From: Alteromonas profundi
Lineage (GTDB): Bacteria > Pseudomonadota > Gammaproteobacteria > Enterobacterales > Alteromonadaceae
DNA: 64,000 nt
Assembly (NCBI RefSeq): GCF_010500865.1
Contig: NZ_JAAAWN010000001.1
Coordinates: forward strand, 62,001-126,000
Direction: 5' to 3'
In this document: piece by piece, positions 1 through 9,486 of the stretch
How positions within the stretch are numbered: the stretch's first letter is position 1
Layout: every line of letters starts with the position of its first letter
Notes under the pieces: generated by a model
What the model was told of the DNA's origin: nothing
What the model saw: only the letters and a program-made list of their open reading frames with translations
Databases searched by the model: none
Made by a program: the position numbers and the translations under genes

Positions 1-1206
<1,206 letters not shown>

Positions 1207-1257
1207 CCGTGAGATGTTGAAAAGTGTCAACGCTATTTAGGATAGGTCAAAACTTAT

Positions 1258-1290
1258 AAAAAAAAGCCGCTTCATTTTGCGGCTTTTTTT
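1258..1290. terminator. Bidirectional intrinsic terminator between murA and degS
   Basis: GCCGC (1266-1270) and GCGGC (1279-1283) form a stem that is extended by A-tract/T-tract pairing on both sides, with an 8-nt loop. The run of T after the stem on either strand fits rho-independent termination of both convergent genes. Confidence 0.85.
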
Positions 1291-1293
1291 ATT

Positions 1294-2361
1294 TTAACGG
1301 CTGGCAAGTTCGCCTACTACCGCTTCAATTGTGATAAGTTTCTCGCCGCGACTTACCTCTAGGGTTAAGGCGGTGTTAGGCGTTGTTTCGGCAATCATAT
1401 CTAATGTTTTCGATGCGCTTTCAAGTCGTATGCCGTCAATCGCCATGATAATATCACCCGCACGTAAGCCCGCGATATCTGCTGGACTGCCATTAGCAAC
1501 AGCGGTTACCTCAATACCAGGGTGATTACGATTTTCACTGCCAATAAAGCCAAGCTGCCCGCGAATTACGCGGCCATGATGGATAATTTCATCCATTACA
1601 CGCTTTGCTAGGGCATAGGGAACAGCGAAGTTGATACCATCGACATTACGCACCCGGTTTCGAGAATCGCGTACTTGGAAGTTAGCATTGGTAATGCCGA
1701 GTAATATTCCATTACTGTCGACCAAAGCGCCCCCTGAATTTCCTTGGTTTAATACAGCGTCGGTTTGTATAAAGTCGACGTAATTAGATAGACCATTGCG
1801 TCCTGCGCGACTTACGATCCCTTGAGTAATAGTTTGTCCTAAATCAAACGGGTTGCCTATCGCCATTACTACATCGCCAATGTGGGTATCTGGCTCAGTA
1901 ACTTGTGGGATAACATGAAGGTTGTCGGCGGACACCTTAAGCACAGCGAGGTCAGTAAGGGGGTCGTTACCGACAATTTCCGCCTCTAGAATGCGGCCAT
2001 CTTGCACCGCCACAAAAATACTATCAGCATTTTGTACCACATGGTGGCAGGTAAGCAGGTAGCCATTTTCGGTCATAATAACGCCTGAACCTAGACTCGT
2101 ACGTTCTCTCGGTTGATTTCGAAAAAGGCCGGTATCTTTTTCTATACTCACGCTATAAATATTGACCACGGCAGGCGCTGAACGGCTAAGCGGGGTAAAG
2201 TAGCTCTCTCGGCTCGCACTGACCGAAGCCTCGGAAAATAACCCTTGGGTAAAGCCATTACCTTTGCGTAAGTCAGGCAACAAGAACAGCAGCAGTAACG
2301 CGACTATGGTGCCAAGAAAAACTGATTTAATAATAAAGTTAACAATTGAGCTGCCAGTCAC
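1294..2361 (-). CDS. degS: Inner-membrane serine endoprotease DegS
   Basis: DegS is the periplasmic site-1 protease that senses misfolded outer-membrane proteins and cleaves anti-sigma-E RseA. At 355 aa it matches family length. A single uncleaved membrane anchor (about residues 8-29) is followed by a trypsin-like domain with catalytic His107 (TCHHVV), Asp137 (LTDLAV) and Ser209 (GNSGGA), then one PDZ domain (about 265-350). One PDZ domain and an N-terminal anchor separate it from the two-PDZ, signal-peptide-bearing DegQ upstream. Like degQ it is read leftward, with about 210 bp and a terminator between them, so it is probably transcribed separately. Confidence 0.95.
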   Translation of the reverse strand: MTGSSIVNFIIKSVFLGTIVALLLLFLLPDLRKGNGFTQGLFSEASVSASRESYFTPLSRSAPAVVNIYSVSIEKDTGLFRNQPRERTSLGSGVIMTENGYLLTCHHVVQNADSIFVAVQDGRILEAEIVGNDPLTDLAVLKVSADNLHVIPQVTEPDTHIGDVVMAIGNPFDLGQTITQGIVSRAGRNGLSNYVDFIQTDAVLNQGNSGGALVDSNGILLGITNANFQVRDSRNRVRNVDGINFAVPYALAKRVMDEIIHHGRVIRGQLGFIGSENRNHPGIEVTAVANGSPADIAGLRAGDIIMAIDGIRLESASKTLDMIAETTPNTALTLEVSRGEKLITIEAVVGELASR

Positions 2362-2525
2362 GGTTCACACTTATATTTTGTTCTTATTGAAAATTGGGCC
2401 AATGGTGGCGATGCCAAATATATGATTAATCTAAAGGATACCACCTAATTCATAGTTCTGTCGTAAAGAATATGCCAAGGATGATTTATTTTACGTCAAA
2501 ACCTAATTATGCAATTTATGTACAT

Positions 2526-2556
2526 AAAAAAACAGCGCCTTAGGGCGCTGTTTTCG
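2526..2556 (-). terminator. Intrinsic terminator downstream of degQ
   Basis: CAGCGCC (2533-2539) pairs with GGCGCTG (2544-2550) around a short TTAG loop, flanked by an A-run on the left that reads as a U-tract on the minus strand. It closes degQ before degS. Confidence 0.8.
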
Positions 2557-2571
2557 TTCACTATAGTATCG

Positions 2572-3936
2572 CTATCGAATAACTAAATACAAGGTTGAAT
2601 TACCCCGACGTACGTTAAGCGCAATGACACCTTCTGCGCCATCTAAGCTGTTTCGTAGCGCGGCCACCGTATTGGTTCTAATACGATTTACACCAATAAT
2701 AACGTCATCAGCTTTAAGCCCAATACGCGCCGCCGGGCTACCTCGCTCTAAGTCAGCTATTACCACCCCGTCGTTACCCGCATCATCGGCGCCATTTGCC
2801 AAAGTCGCACCTTCTAATGCTGGATGAATTTGAGCTGCCGTAACGGTTACCGATGTGGCATCGTCTAATACTACATCTACATTAACTTCTTTACCTTTGC
2901 GAATTAAGGTTAGTTCAACTTCAGCGCCTGCGCCCATACTGGCAATTTTAGCGCGAAGCTCTTGGAAGCTATGTAACGGTCTGCCATTCACTTCAGTAAT
3001 AATATCACCCGCTTGAATGCCCGCTTCATCAGCCGCAGATTCAGGCGTTACTTCGCTAACAAACGCACCAATATTAATTTCAGCATTCATGGCCTCCGCC
3101 AATCCTGCATCAATATCATTCCCTTTAATACCTAATAGGCCGCGGCGTACTTCACCGAATTCAGCAATTTGGTCAACAAGGCTTTTCATCATGTTAGCGG
3201 GTATAGCGAAGCCAATACCCACATTACCGCCGTTCGGGCCAAAAATAGCGGTATTAATTCCGACTAGTTCGCCGCGCAAGTTAACTAAGGCGCCACCAGA
3301 ATTACCACGGTTTATCGCTGCATCCGTTTGGATAAAGTCTTCATAGCCGCCAATATTTAAGCCAGAGCGTCCTAGCGCACTAACAATACCAGAAGTAACG
3401 GTTTGGGAAAGACCAAATGGATTACCGACAGCCACCACAAAGTCACCGACCCGTAGACTGTCTGAATCGGCGATAGGCAAAGCCGTTAAATCATCAGGAT
3501 CAATTTTTAATAATGCGATGTCGCTTTGATCATCAGAGCCAAGCTTTTTGGCAGTAAACTCTCTGCCATCAGTAAGTTTTACCGTAATTTCGTCCGCATT
3601 ATCAACCACATGGTTATTGGTAACCACGTAACCTTTATCAGCGTCGATAATTACCCCAGAGCCTAAGCCTCGAAAGGGACGCTCTTGAACTTGTTCTTGC
3701 GGCGCACCAAAAAAGTACCTAAACATTTCGGGAACCTGCTGCCGCGAGGTTTGTGTTCCCTGAACGGCGATGCTGACTACGGCAGGAGTCGCTTCTTCGA
3801 GCATAGGCGCCAGTGAGGGGATTTCATCCTTCTTATCAGAAAAGAAAGGCAGGGCTGCACTGGCAGTTACACTAAAGCCCAAAGAGCTAACTACAACGGC
3901 GGACGCCAAAATATAATGACGAAAAGACATTTTCAT
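2572..3936 (-). CDS. degQ: Periplasmic serine protease/chaperone, Do family (DegQ)
   Basis: Periplasmic quality-control protease of the HtrA/Do family. The 454-aa product has a Sec signal peptide with likely cleavage after Ala27 (TASA). A trypsin-like domain follows with His109 (TNNHVV), Asp139 (QSDIAL) and Ser213 (GNSGGA), then two PDZ domains (about 255-345 and 365-450). The length, the two PDZ domains and the position beside degS and zapG match DegQ, and the gene order resembles the E. coli zapE/zapG/degQ/degS region. DegP is the main alternative name, but the neighbourhood favours DegQ. It starts at ATG 3936. Confidence 0.93.
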   Translation of the reverse strand: MKMSFRHYILASAVVVSSLGFSVTASAALPFFSDKKDEIPSLAPMLEEATPAVVSIAVQGTQTSRQQVPEMFRYFFGAPQEQVQERPFRGLGSGVIIDADKGYVVTNNHVVDNADEITVKLTDGREFTAKKLGSDDQSDIALLKIDPDDLTALPIADSDSLRVGDFVVAVGNPFGLSQTVTSGIVSALGRSGLNIGGYEDFIQTDAAINRGNSGGALVNLRGELVGINTAIFGPNGGNVGIGFAIPANMMKSLVDQIAEFGEVRRGLLGIKGNDIDAGLAEAMNAEINIGAFVSEVTPESAADEAGIQAGDIITEVNGRPLHSFQELRAKIASMGAGAEVELTLIRKGKEVNVDVVLDDATSVTVTAAQIHPALEGATLANGADDAGNDGVVIADLERGSPAARIGLKADDVIIGVNRIRTNTVAALRNSLDGAEGVIALNVRRGNSTLYLVIR

Positions 3937-4016
3937 GTTCGCTTACACTCCTTCATGTTATTGCGACATATTATCGTTCACTAAAGAGTCTGAGGTAATT
4001 GAAAAAGTTCCGACGG

Positions 4017-4451
4017 TTACGACTTTTCTGCGGCAGATTGCTCGGATTTTCCGGCGAACAAGCCAGAGCCCGTATTTGCAAAGTCTTTTGGCTGAGTATC
4101 TGCAACCCGCGTGATTTCGGACTTTTCAGTGTTATTTAAATTGTTACGCAGGTAAGTTGTGGCTTGCTCACCATAAAACGGAACTTTGGCATCTTCGTCG
4201 TCAGTTTGCGACAGTAGTGCTTCATATTCGTCCATCTGCGACTTTAATGTAGCGCACTGTGACTCAATGCTTTCAATGCTTTGACGCGTTTGATGAATAT
4301 GATGTTGCGCTTGTTGCGATAAAATTTCTTTAACCTGTTTTTCCGTGTTTTGCGCACTGCCAGCAGACTGCTTTGATTGAACAAAGCGACCTAAGAAAAA
4401 ACCAATTACCAAACCAACTACTAATAAAGCCAAGGACACTAACAGTTCCAT
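4017..4451 (-). CDS. zapG: Z-ring associated protein ZapG (YhcB/DUF1043 family)
   Basis: A 144-aa bitopic inner-membrane protein. Residues 3-22 form one hydrophobic helix with a GxxxGxxxG-like glycine pattern (VIGFFLGRFV). A long charged helical, coiled-coil-type segment (about 35-90) faces the cytoplasm, and the tail is low-complexity and polar. This is the YhcB/ZapG layout; in E. coli the protein links cell division, elongation and envelope synthesis. It sits divergently from zapE and upstream of degQ, as in enterobacteria. The molecular activity remains poorly defined in the family. ATG at 4451. Confidence 0.88.
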   Translation of the reverse strand: MELLVSLALLVVGLVIGFFLGRFVQSKQSAGSAQNTEKQVKEILSQQAQHHIHQTRQSIESIESQCATLKSQMDEYEALLSQTDDEDAKVPFYGEQATTYLRNNLNNTEKSEITRVADTQPKDFANTGSGLFAGKSEQSAAEKS

Positions 4452-4517
4452 TTCGATCTCCGAATCATACTACTATATTCATCTATTCTGCTTGCTGGGC
4501 TCAAATAGATGCAGTTT

Positions 4518-4576
4518 TCACCTTTAGATTATAGCAAGGTGAGACGCTAAGCACGCCTATAGTTATCATTAATGAT
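4518..4576. promoter_or_regulatory. Two inverted repeats in the zapG-zapE divergent intergenic region
   Basis: TCACCTT (4518-4524) and AAGGTGA (4536-4542) are perfect inverted repeats separated by 11 nt. ATCATTAATGAT (4565-4576) is a perfect 12-bp palindrome. Both lie between the divergent zapG and zapE starts, so they could be operators or part of promoter structure. I cannot assign a regulator. Confidence 0.3.
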
Positions 4577-4711
4577 TAATATAACAGTGGCAACGCATAT
4601 CAAGCTGCGATTCTACCGTGATTTCAAGTAAAATTAAGGTCATAATGGAGAAAATCAAGCAGGTCGGTGCAGCCCTGCGCACTATTGACATTATTAGGAG
4701 TGGTATTGGCG

Positions 4712-5809
4712 ATGACGCCGTGGGAAAAGTATCAAACAGATTTAGCCTCACCCGAGTTTCATCACGACGCCGCGCAAGAAAATGCGGTGAGAGAGCTTCA
4801 GCGTTTATTCGATGAATTAACCAAACGAAGAAAAAAAGCTAAATGGCGGGTAAAATTAAAGTCTGCATTTGGTAAAGGCCATAAAACTGCAGGCATTCAA
4901 GGAATTTATTTTTACGGCGGCGTAGGTCGAGGGAAGACGTATCTGGTTGATACCTTTTTCGATTGTTTACCCTTTGAGGAGAAAATGCGTGTACATTTTC
5001 ACCGATTTATGCACCGTGTGCACGACGAACTAAAGCAGTTAGACCGCGCCGAAGACCCACTAAAATCCATCGCAGCTAAGCTTGCCAAAGAGGCACGTGT
5101 TATTTGCTTTGACGAATTCTTTGTTTCGGATATTACGGATGCCATGATCCTAGGGACACTAATGGAGGAATTGTTCAGCCACGGGGTAGTACTGGTTGCG
5201 ACTTCAAACATTGTGCCGGATGATTTATACAAAAACGGTTTACAGCGCGCACGCTTCCTTCCCGCAATTGACCTAATAAATCAAAATACGCGTGTGGTAA
5301 ATGTTGATAGTGGCATTGATTATCGCCTGCGAACGCTAAAGCAAGCAGAAATATATCATTATCCGCTGGATGATAAGGCCACAAAGAACTTACATAATTA
5401 TTTTAGCCAACTTGCACCAGAGGAAGGCTCAGTAGGTCAAACTATTACAGTTAATAATCGCAAAATAGAGACCCTACGTGACGCCGATGGCGTGTTAATG
5501 ATCGAATTTTCTGAATTGTGCGATGGACCTAGAAGTCAAAGCGACTATATTGAGTTAAGTCGTTGTTATCATTCTGTATTGTTGGCAAACGTAAAAGAGA
5601 TGGGTCAGCACAATGACGACGTCGCTCGGCGTTTTATTGCCATGGTTGACGAATTTTATGAGCGCCATGTGAAGCTAATTATTTCTGCCGAAGTCGCGTT
5701 ATCTTCTTTATATGCCGAGGGCCGCCTTAATTTTGAATTTAGACGCTGCTTAAGTCGATTAAAAGAAATGCAGTCTCATGAATACCTTGCTTCTGAGCAC
5801 TTACCCTAG
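4712..5809 (+). CDS. zapE: Cell division ATPase ZapE (AFG1-like)
   Basis: ZapE is an AFG1-family AAA-type ATPase that associates with the Z-ring and is reported to destabilise FtsZ polymers. The 365-aa product has a Walker A motif (YGGVGRGKT) and a Walker B motif (RVICFDEFF) followed by an SD-rich sensor segment. I chose ATG 4712 because homologues begin close to this MTPWEKY-like start and an AGGAG lies at 4696-4700. An in-frame ATG at 4667 would add 15 hydrophobic residues untypical of the family, and a TTG at 4706 is also possible. It is divergent from zapG. Confidence 0.9.
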   Translation: MTPWEKYQTDLASPEFHHDAAQENAVRELQRLFDELTKRRKKAKWRVKLKSAFGKGHKTAGIQGIYFYGGVGRGKTYLVDTFFDCLPFEEKMRVHFHRFMHRVHDELKQLDRAEDPLKSIAAKLAKEARVICFDEFFVSDITDAMILGTLMEELFSHGVVLVATSNIVPDDLYKNGLQRARFLPAIDLINQNTRVVNVDSGIDYRLRTLKQAEIYHYPLDDKATKNLHNYFSQLAPEEGSVGQTITVNNRKIETLRDADGVLMIEFSELCDGPRSQSDYIELSRCYHSVLLANVKEMGQHNDDVARRFIAMVDEFYERHVKLIISAEVALSSLYAEGRLNFEFRRCLSRLKEMQSHEYLASEHLP

Positions 5810-6003
5810 AAGAATAAGGATGAAAAACAGATGCAGAGCGTCTAAGCCCTGTATTATTGAATGTAATATAGGTAGAATTTAGCCAATTTTTTTCTGCTGC
5901 GGGGTTTTATTCATACTCGTAACTTTTTCTCTGACGGCTAGCGCTTTTAGGAAAAGGTTAATCGTGCAGTAGAGTTCCAATCGCGAAAAAAGAGAATATT
6001 AAG

Positions 6004-6726
6004 ATGGGAAGAGCATTTGAAGTAAGAAAAGCAGCCATGGCAAAAACGGCTGGCGCGAAAACGAAGGTTTATTCAAAGTACGGAAAAGAAATTTACGTAT
6101 GCGCGAAAAACGGGGGTACAGACCCTGATACAAACTTATCCCTTCGTCGTTTGATGGAGAAAGCAAAGAAAGATCAAGTGCCAGGGCATGTTATTGACAA
6201 GGCCATTGATAAAGCAGCAGGTGGTGCAGGTGAAGATTTTCAACCTATGCGCTACGAAGGCTTTGGCCCGGGCAATTGCATGGTTATTGTCGACTGCCTA
6301 TCAGACAATGCTAATCGCACAATTACCGACGTACGCAACTGCTTTACAAAGACCAATGCGAAATTGGGTGCGCAAGGGGCGGTTTCGCATATGTTCGATC
6401 ATCAAGCTGTTTTCCAGTTTGCTGGGGACGATGAAGATGCTGTGCTTGAAGTACTAATGGAAGATGATGTAGACGTAACAGACGTAGAATGCGAAGACGG
6501 TAAAGTTACGGTTTATGCGCCTCACACAGAATTTTTCCAAGTAAAAACCGCGCTTACCAGTGCGTACCCTGATATCAGTTTTGATGCAGAGGAAATGAGC
6601 TGGATACCGCAAACAGAAACTGAGATCAGTGAAGATGACATGCCTATGTTTGAAAAATTCATGGATATGCTAAATGATTGTGATGACGTGCAAGATGTTT
6701 ATCACAATGCAGTAACGCCAAGCTAA
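6004..6726 (+). CDS. YebC/PmpR family protein, YeeN-like paralogue
   Basis: A 240-aa protein of the YebC/TACO1 family. It carries the conserved N-terminal K-x-Y-x-K-x-G-K-E-I segment, [13 protein letters not shown] (about 59-71), RYEGFGPG (about 83-90) and the C-terminal DDVQxVYHN motif. The opening ([14 protein letters not shown]) matches the E. coli YeeN branch rather than YebC itself. Family members are known as DNA-binding regulators and, more recently, as translation factors that relieve stalling at proline stretches; which applies here cannot be read from sequence. It appears monocistronic and ends at a strong terminator. The purine-rich AAAAGAGAA upstream is a plausible RBS. Confidence 0.85.
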   Translation: MGRAFEVRKAAMAKTAGAKTKVYSKYGKEIYVCAKNGGTDPDTNLSLRRLMEKAKKDQVPGHVIDKAIDKAAGGAGEDFQPMRYEGFGPGNCMVIVDCLSDNANRTITDVRNCFTKTNAKLGAQGAVSHMFDHQAVFQFAGDDEDAVLEVLMEDDVDVTDVECEDGKVTVYAPHTEFFQVKTALTSAYPDISFDAEEMSWIPQTETEISEDDMPMFEKFMDMLNDCDDVQDVYHNAVTPS

Positions 6727-6817
6727 TTGTTCACAGTAATTACGTTGTTTAAACAGTATGAACAGCGCATTTTGCAATAAAAGCAAAAAGCGGCAATTGC
6801 TTGAAGAGATAATCATA

Positions 6818-6847
6818 AGCCTTACGGGAAACCGTAAGGCTTTTTTA
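6818..6847 (+). terminator. Intrinsic terminator after the YebC-family gene
   Basis: A perfect 10-bp stem, AGCCTTACGG (6818-6827) with CCGTAAGGCT (6832-6841), is closed by a GAAA tetraloop and followed by a T-run. This is a textbook rho-independent terminator. Confidence 0.93.
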
Positions 6848-6954
6848 TATCGTTAACGCCTCCCCAATCACAACCTTAAATGGCTTAGTGTAATTTCTGC
6901 TCACACGAACTGTTCTATCGCCATAAAGGCTCACGTACCGCTTACTTACTTAAA

Positions 6955-7065
6955 AAACTAAATAAAGACAGTCATATTTAGACAAACTAAATAAAGACAG
7001 TCATATTTAGACTATCTTTTCAAAAAAACTAAAAGAAAACTAAAAGAGACAGACATGTTTAGAGA
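6955..7065. repeat. 29-bp tandem direct repeat (two perfect copies plus a decayed third)
   Basis: Copies at 6955-6983 and 6984-7012 are identical 29-mers containing ATAAAGACAGTCA (6962-6974 and 6991-7003). A diverged unit with AGAGACAGACATGTTTAGA lies around 7043-7062. On the opposite side of the transposase gene the related TGCCTGTCTTTAT occurs in inverted orientation (8313-8325 and 8504-8516). The motif pair therefore flanks the transposase like terminal repeats. Confidence 0.75.
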
Positions 7066-7238
7066 CGAAAGATCTAAACAGGAGGGCTATTTTATGATTA
7101 TTTGTATAGGTAAATTTATTTAAAAGGTGGGCCGACAATGTAGATGATTGTTTAAGTCTATTTTCCGCTAAATAGTACTTATTCCTTCATCAAAGTGAAA
7201 CGTTTATAAATTTAGCTAGTTAAGTTTTTCAAGTGTGG

Positions 7239-8216
7239 CTAGCCCAGCAATCGCATGGCATTTCGTCGCCCCTGAACTCGTTTTTGATGGTGATTATGGG
7301 CATACTGCTCAAGGTGTATCACTTTGCCCGCCGCTTGTTTAAAGCAGGTTTCAAATTGCGTGGTTAAGGTTAGCCATTGTTCGTGTTCAATATTAAGGCG
7401 CTCTAAAATAGTAGGCAGGCTAGGGTCGACTTTCCCACGCTTGTTTGGGCTTATTCGCCGGCTGGTGATATCAACAAGCTGAAGATAATCGGGAAGCGTA
7501 AAGGGTAAGCCCTGTGGCATTGCTTGCCTTGGGTTGCCTGAAAACGGCATAAGCCGTTTGGGGGTTTTACCTACTCTAGCGGCGTTAATACGGTATTTAA
7601 TGCTTGTATGGTCTGAGGTTTCGGGCGTTTTTGCTATGTTTGCCCGAACTGGGTTTAAGTCGACATAGGCCATACAGGCGGCAAGGGCCGATTCATCGAG
7701 TAAGGCCTGTGATTTAAATCGCCCTTCCCAGAAGTGCCCGGTGCAGTCATCCTCTTTGTTTGCGGCCCTGGCAATATATTCGTTTAATGCACGCATAAAC
7801 CAGCTGATATCAAATAACCGTTTGCGCCAGATTTCAGCTGTTAACGTCACCGTTTCAATCTGAGTTTCGTGTAACTCTTTACGCAGTTCTAGAGACATGT
7901 AGCGCTGTGTGAGTAAGGTACCTTTATACAGCCTGTGCCAACGTTGAATCACCTCTTCTGTACTCAGTGCTTGCGCTTTATCTTTCGCTATATGCAGCAC
8001 CAAATGTGTATGATTGCTCATTACCGCATAAGCACATACATCAATAGCAAACACCTCACTTAAAATATGAATACGGTCTTCCACCCATTGACGACGATGT
8101 TCAAAGCTTCTACCGTTTTCCTCGCCACACAAATATGCACGGCGAACGCAGCGTGACACACAGTGATAATACGGCGTATCTAATAAGCTAATTTGCGACT
8201 TTCGGGCTTTAGGCAT
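7239..8216 (-). mobile_element. REP-associated-type Y1 transposase (IS200-like / RayT family)
   Basis: A single-strand HUH/Y1 transposase of the REP-associated group (Transposase_17, IS200-like). About 325 aa from ATG 8216; a GTG at 8243 would add nine residues. Near the N-terminus is DTPYYHCVSRCVRRAYLCG. The HUH-like metal motif is NHTHLVLH. The region with ARAANKEDDCTGHFWEGRFKSQALLDE and AYVDLNPVRA is the conserved C-terminal part of this family. Such proteins are usually single-copy, domesticated and linked to dispersed palindromic repeats rather than mobile themselves. Neither start has a strong RBS; I favour ATG 8216 because homologues begin near M-P-K-x-R-K-S-Q-I. The 5' end is duplicated upstream. 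Confidence 0.85.
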
Positions 8217-8523
8217 CAGGTTTTCTGACTTTGATTTATTCACCTAGAAGTATGAAGAGCCGTGCGCGCTAAAGAAAGTGGCCTGAAGTACAGCTTTTAT
8301 GCTGGGGTGTTGTGCCTGTCTTTATAACCGTTGCGAACGCAGCGTGACACGCAGTGATAATACGGCGTATCTAATAAGCTAATTTGCGACTTTCGGGCTT
8401 TAGGCATCAGGTTTTCTGACTTTGATTTACTCACCTAGAAGTATGAAGAGCCGTGCGCGCTAAAGAAAGTGGCCTGAAGTACAGCTTTTATGCTGGGGTG
8501 TTGTGCCTGTCTTTATAACCGTT
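8142..8523. repeat. 191-bp tandem duplication covering the transposase 5' end
   Basis: Copy 1 is 8142-8332 and copy 2 is 8333-8523. Read by eye they are essentially identical, with two differences (ACACACAGTG against ACACGCAGTG, and GATTTATTCACC against GATTTACTCACC). The unit contains the upstream region, both possible start codons and about the first 34 codons of the transposase, so copy 2 is a second gene head fused to the upstream leader. The near identity indicates a recent duplication. Confidence 0.95.
8297..8434 (-). pseudogene. Truncated duplicate of the transposase N-terminus
   Basis: In the outer copy of the 191-bp duplication the frame starts at GTG 8434. It encodes the first 34 residues of the transposase up to CVSRCVR, crosses the repeat junction, continues for 11 unrelated residues (NGYKDRHNTPA) and stops at 8297-8299. 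It has no catalytic motif. I take it as a by-product of the tandem duplication, although a 45-aa peptide or a changed transcript leader for the full gene is possible. Confidence 0.7.
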
Positions 8524-8599
8524 ATAACCTCGATGTTGCTCAAAAATAGCCTGAATTCCCCCTAGGTTAAAAAGTTTCCAACTATACTAAATGGGTTGA

Positions 8600-8629
8600 T
8601 TGTTTGTTATTAACGACTCACGTTATAAT
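8600..8629 (+). promoter_or_regulatory. Candidate sigma-70 promoter of hutC
   Basis: TTGTTT (8600-8605) and a perfect TATAAT (8624-8629) are separated by 18 bp and lie about 30 bp before the GTG start of hutC. I see no HutC-type palindrome here, unlike the hutF-hutU region. Confidence 0.55.
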
Positions 8630-8660
8630 TATGTCTCTTTAGAGCAAATGGAAACTGTCA

Positions 8661-9419
8661 GTGCCTGCGAATACGATCTCTACGTTAGAGAGTTTATATA
8701 GCGAATTCCCAACAGACGACTCGCAACCGATTTATGCCAAATTGAAACAAGCCATTAGGCAAAAAATTACGGCGGGGGAATGGAAATCGGAGCAGCGTGT
8801 GCCTTCAGAAGCGGAATTTGTTAAAGCCCTCGATGTAAGTCGAATGACAGTAAATCGCGCGTTGCGTGAGCTAACAGCCGAAGGTTTTTTGGTTAGACAG
8901 CAAGGTTCTGGCACATTCGTTGCGCAGAAAAAATCACATTCGGCATTATTTGAAGTGCATGATATCGCAGAAGAAATAGCTGAGCGTGGTCACAAGCATT
9001 TTTCAAAGCTTCTAGTGCTAGAGTCGGCGAAAGCATCTGTAGAAGAAGCGATGACACTTGGCGTGCGAACCAATCATCGAATTTTTCGCTCGGTAATTTT
9101 ACACTATGAAAATGAATTACCTATTCAAATAGAGGAGCGTGTGGTCAATGCTAAGCGAGCGCCTGACTATGACAAGCAAAATTTTGTCGAGAATACCTCT
9201 TATGGGTATCTAATGCGTGTTGCGCCAATGACAGAAGGCGAACATTTAGTTGAAGCTATATTACCGAGTAAGTTAGACTGTGAGCGCTTACAGATACCAC
9301 AAAATGAACCTTGTTTGCAGATAAGAAGGCGTACGTGGGCGGGGGACGATATTATCACCGCCACGCGGTTATTGCATCCTGGTTCAAGGTTCCAACTATT
9401 TGGCCATTTTGGTCGTTAG
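8661..9419 (+). CDS. hutC: Histidine utilisation repressor HutC (GntR family)
   Basis: A 252-aa GntR/HutC-subfamily regulator. The N-terminal winged helix (about 22-88) contains PIYAKLKQAIRQKI, the PSEAEF(V)xALxVSRMTVNRALREL motif and the GSGTFV turn. The C-terminal UTRA effector domain (about 105-245) would bind urocanate, the inducer known for HutC. It starts at GTG 8661; no in-frame ATG lies close upstream, and GGAAA at about 8650 may serve as a weak RBS. It stands next to hutF and opposite in orientation, heading the histidine degradation locus. The expected operator palindromes are found between hutF and hutU. Confidence 0.93.
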   Translation: MPANTISTLESLYSEFPTDDSQPIYAKLKQAIRQKITAGEWKSEQRVPSEAEFVKALDVSRMTVNRALRELTAEGFLVRQQGSGTFVAQKKSHSALFEVHDIAEEIAERGHKHFSKLLVLESAKASVEEAMTLGVRTNHRIFRSVILHYENELPIQIEERVVNAKRAPDYDKQNFVENTSYGYLMRVAPMTEGEHLVEAILPSKLDCERLQIPQNEPCLQIRRRTWAGDDIITATRLLHPGSRFQLFGHFGR

Positions 9420-9486
9420 CTCCGTATATCTTTACCTCTATACGTGCTTTATCATTGTTTTGAGTAATACGGCTTCTGATGGAAGC

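Larger units (their letters stand above)
6727..7238. other. 512-bp intergenic region with terminator and short tandem repeats
   Basis: No credible gene. It holds the terminator of the YebC-family gene (6818-6846). After an AT-rich stretch comes a block of two perfect 29-bp tandem repeats (6955-7012) and a degenerate third unit (about 7040-7065), next to the 3' side of the RayT-like transposase. The rest (7066-7238) shows nothing recognisable. Confidence 0.6.
8244..8660. other. Gene-poor stretch between transposase and hutC
   Basis: Apart from the duplicated transposase head (up to 8523) this stretch holds only the hutC promoter region. TGCCTGTCTTTAT occurs twice, at 8313-8325 and 8504-8516. 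No further gene is seen. Confidence 0.6.

Noticed and set aside
6955-7012. Two adjacent identical 29-bp repeats as a CRISPR array
   Set aside because: The copies abut with no spacer, there are only two, and no cas gene is present.
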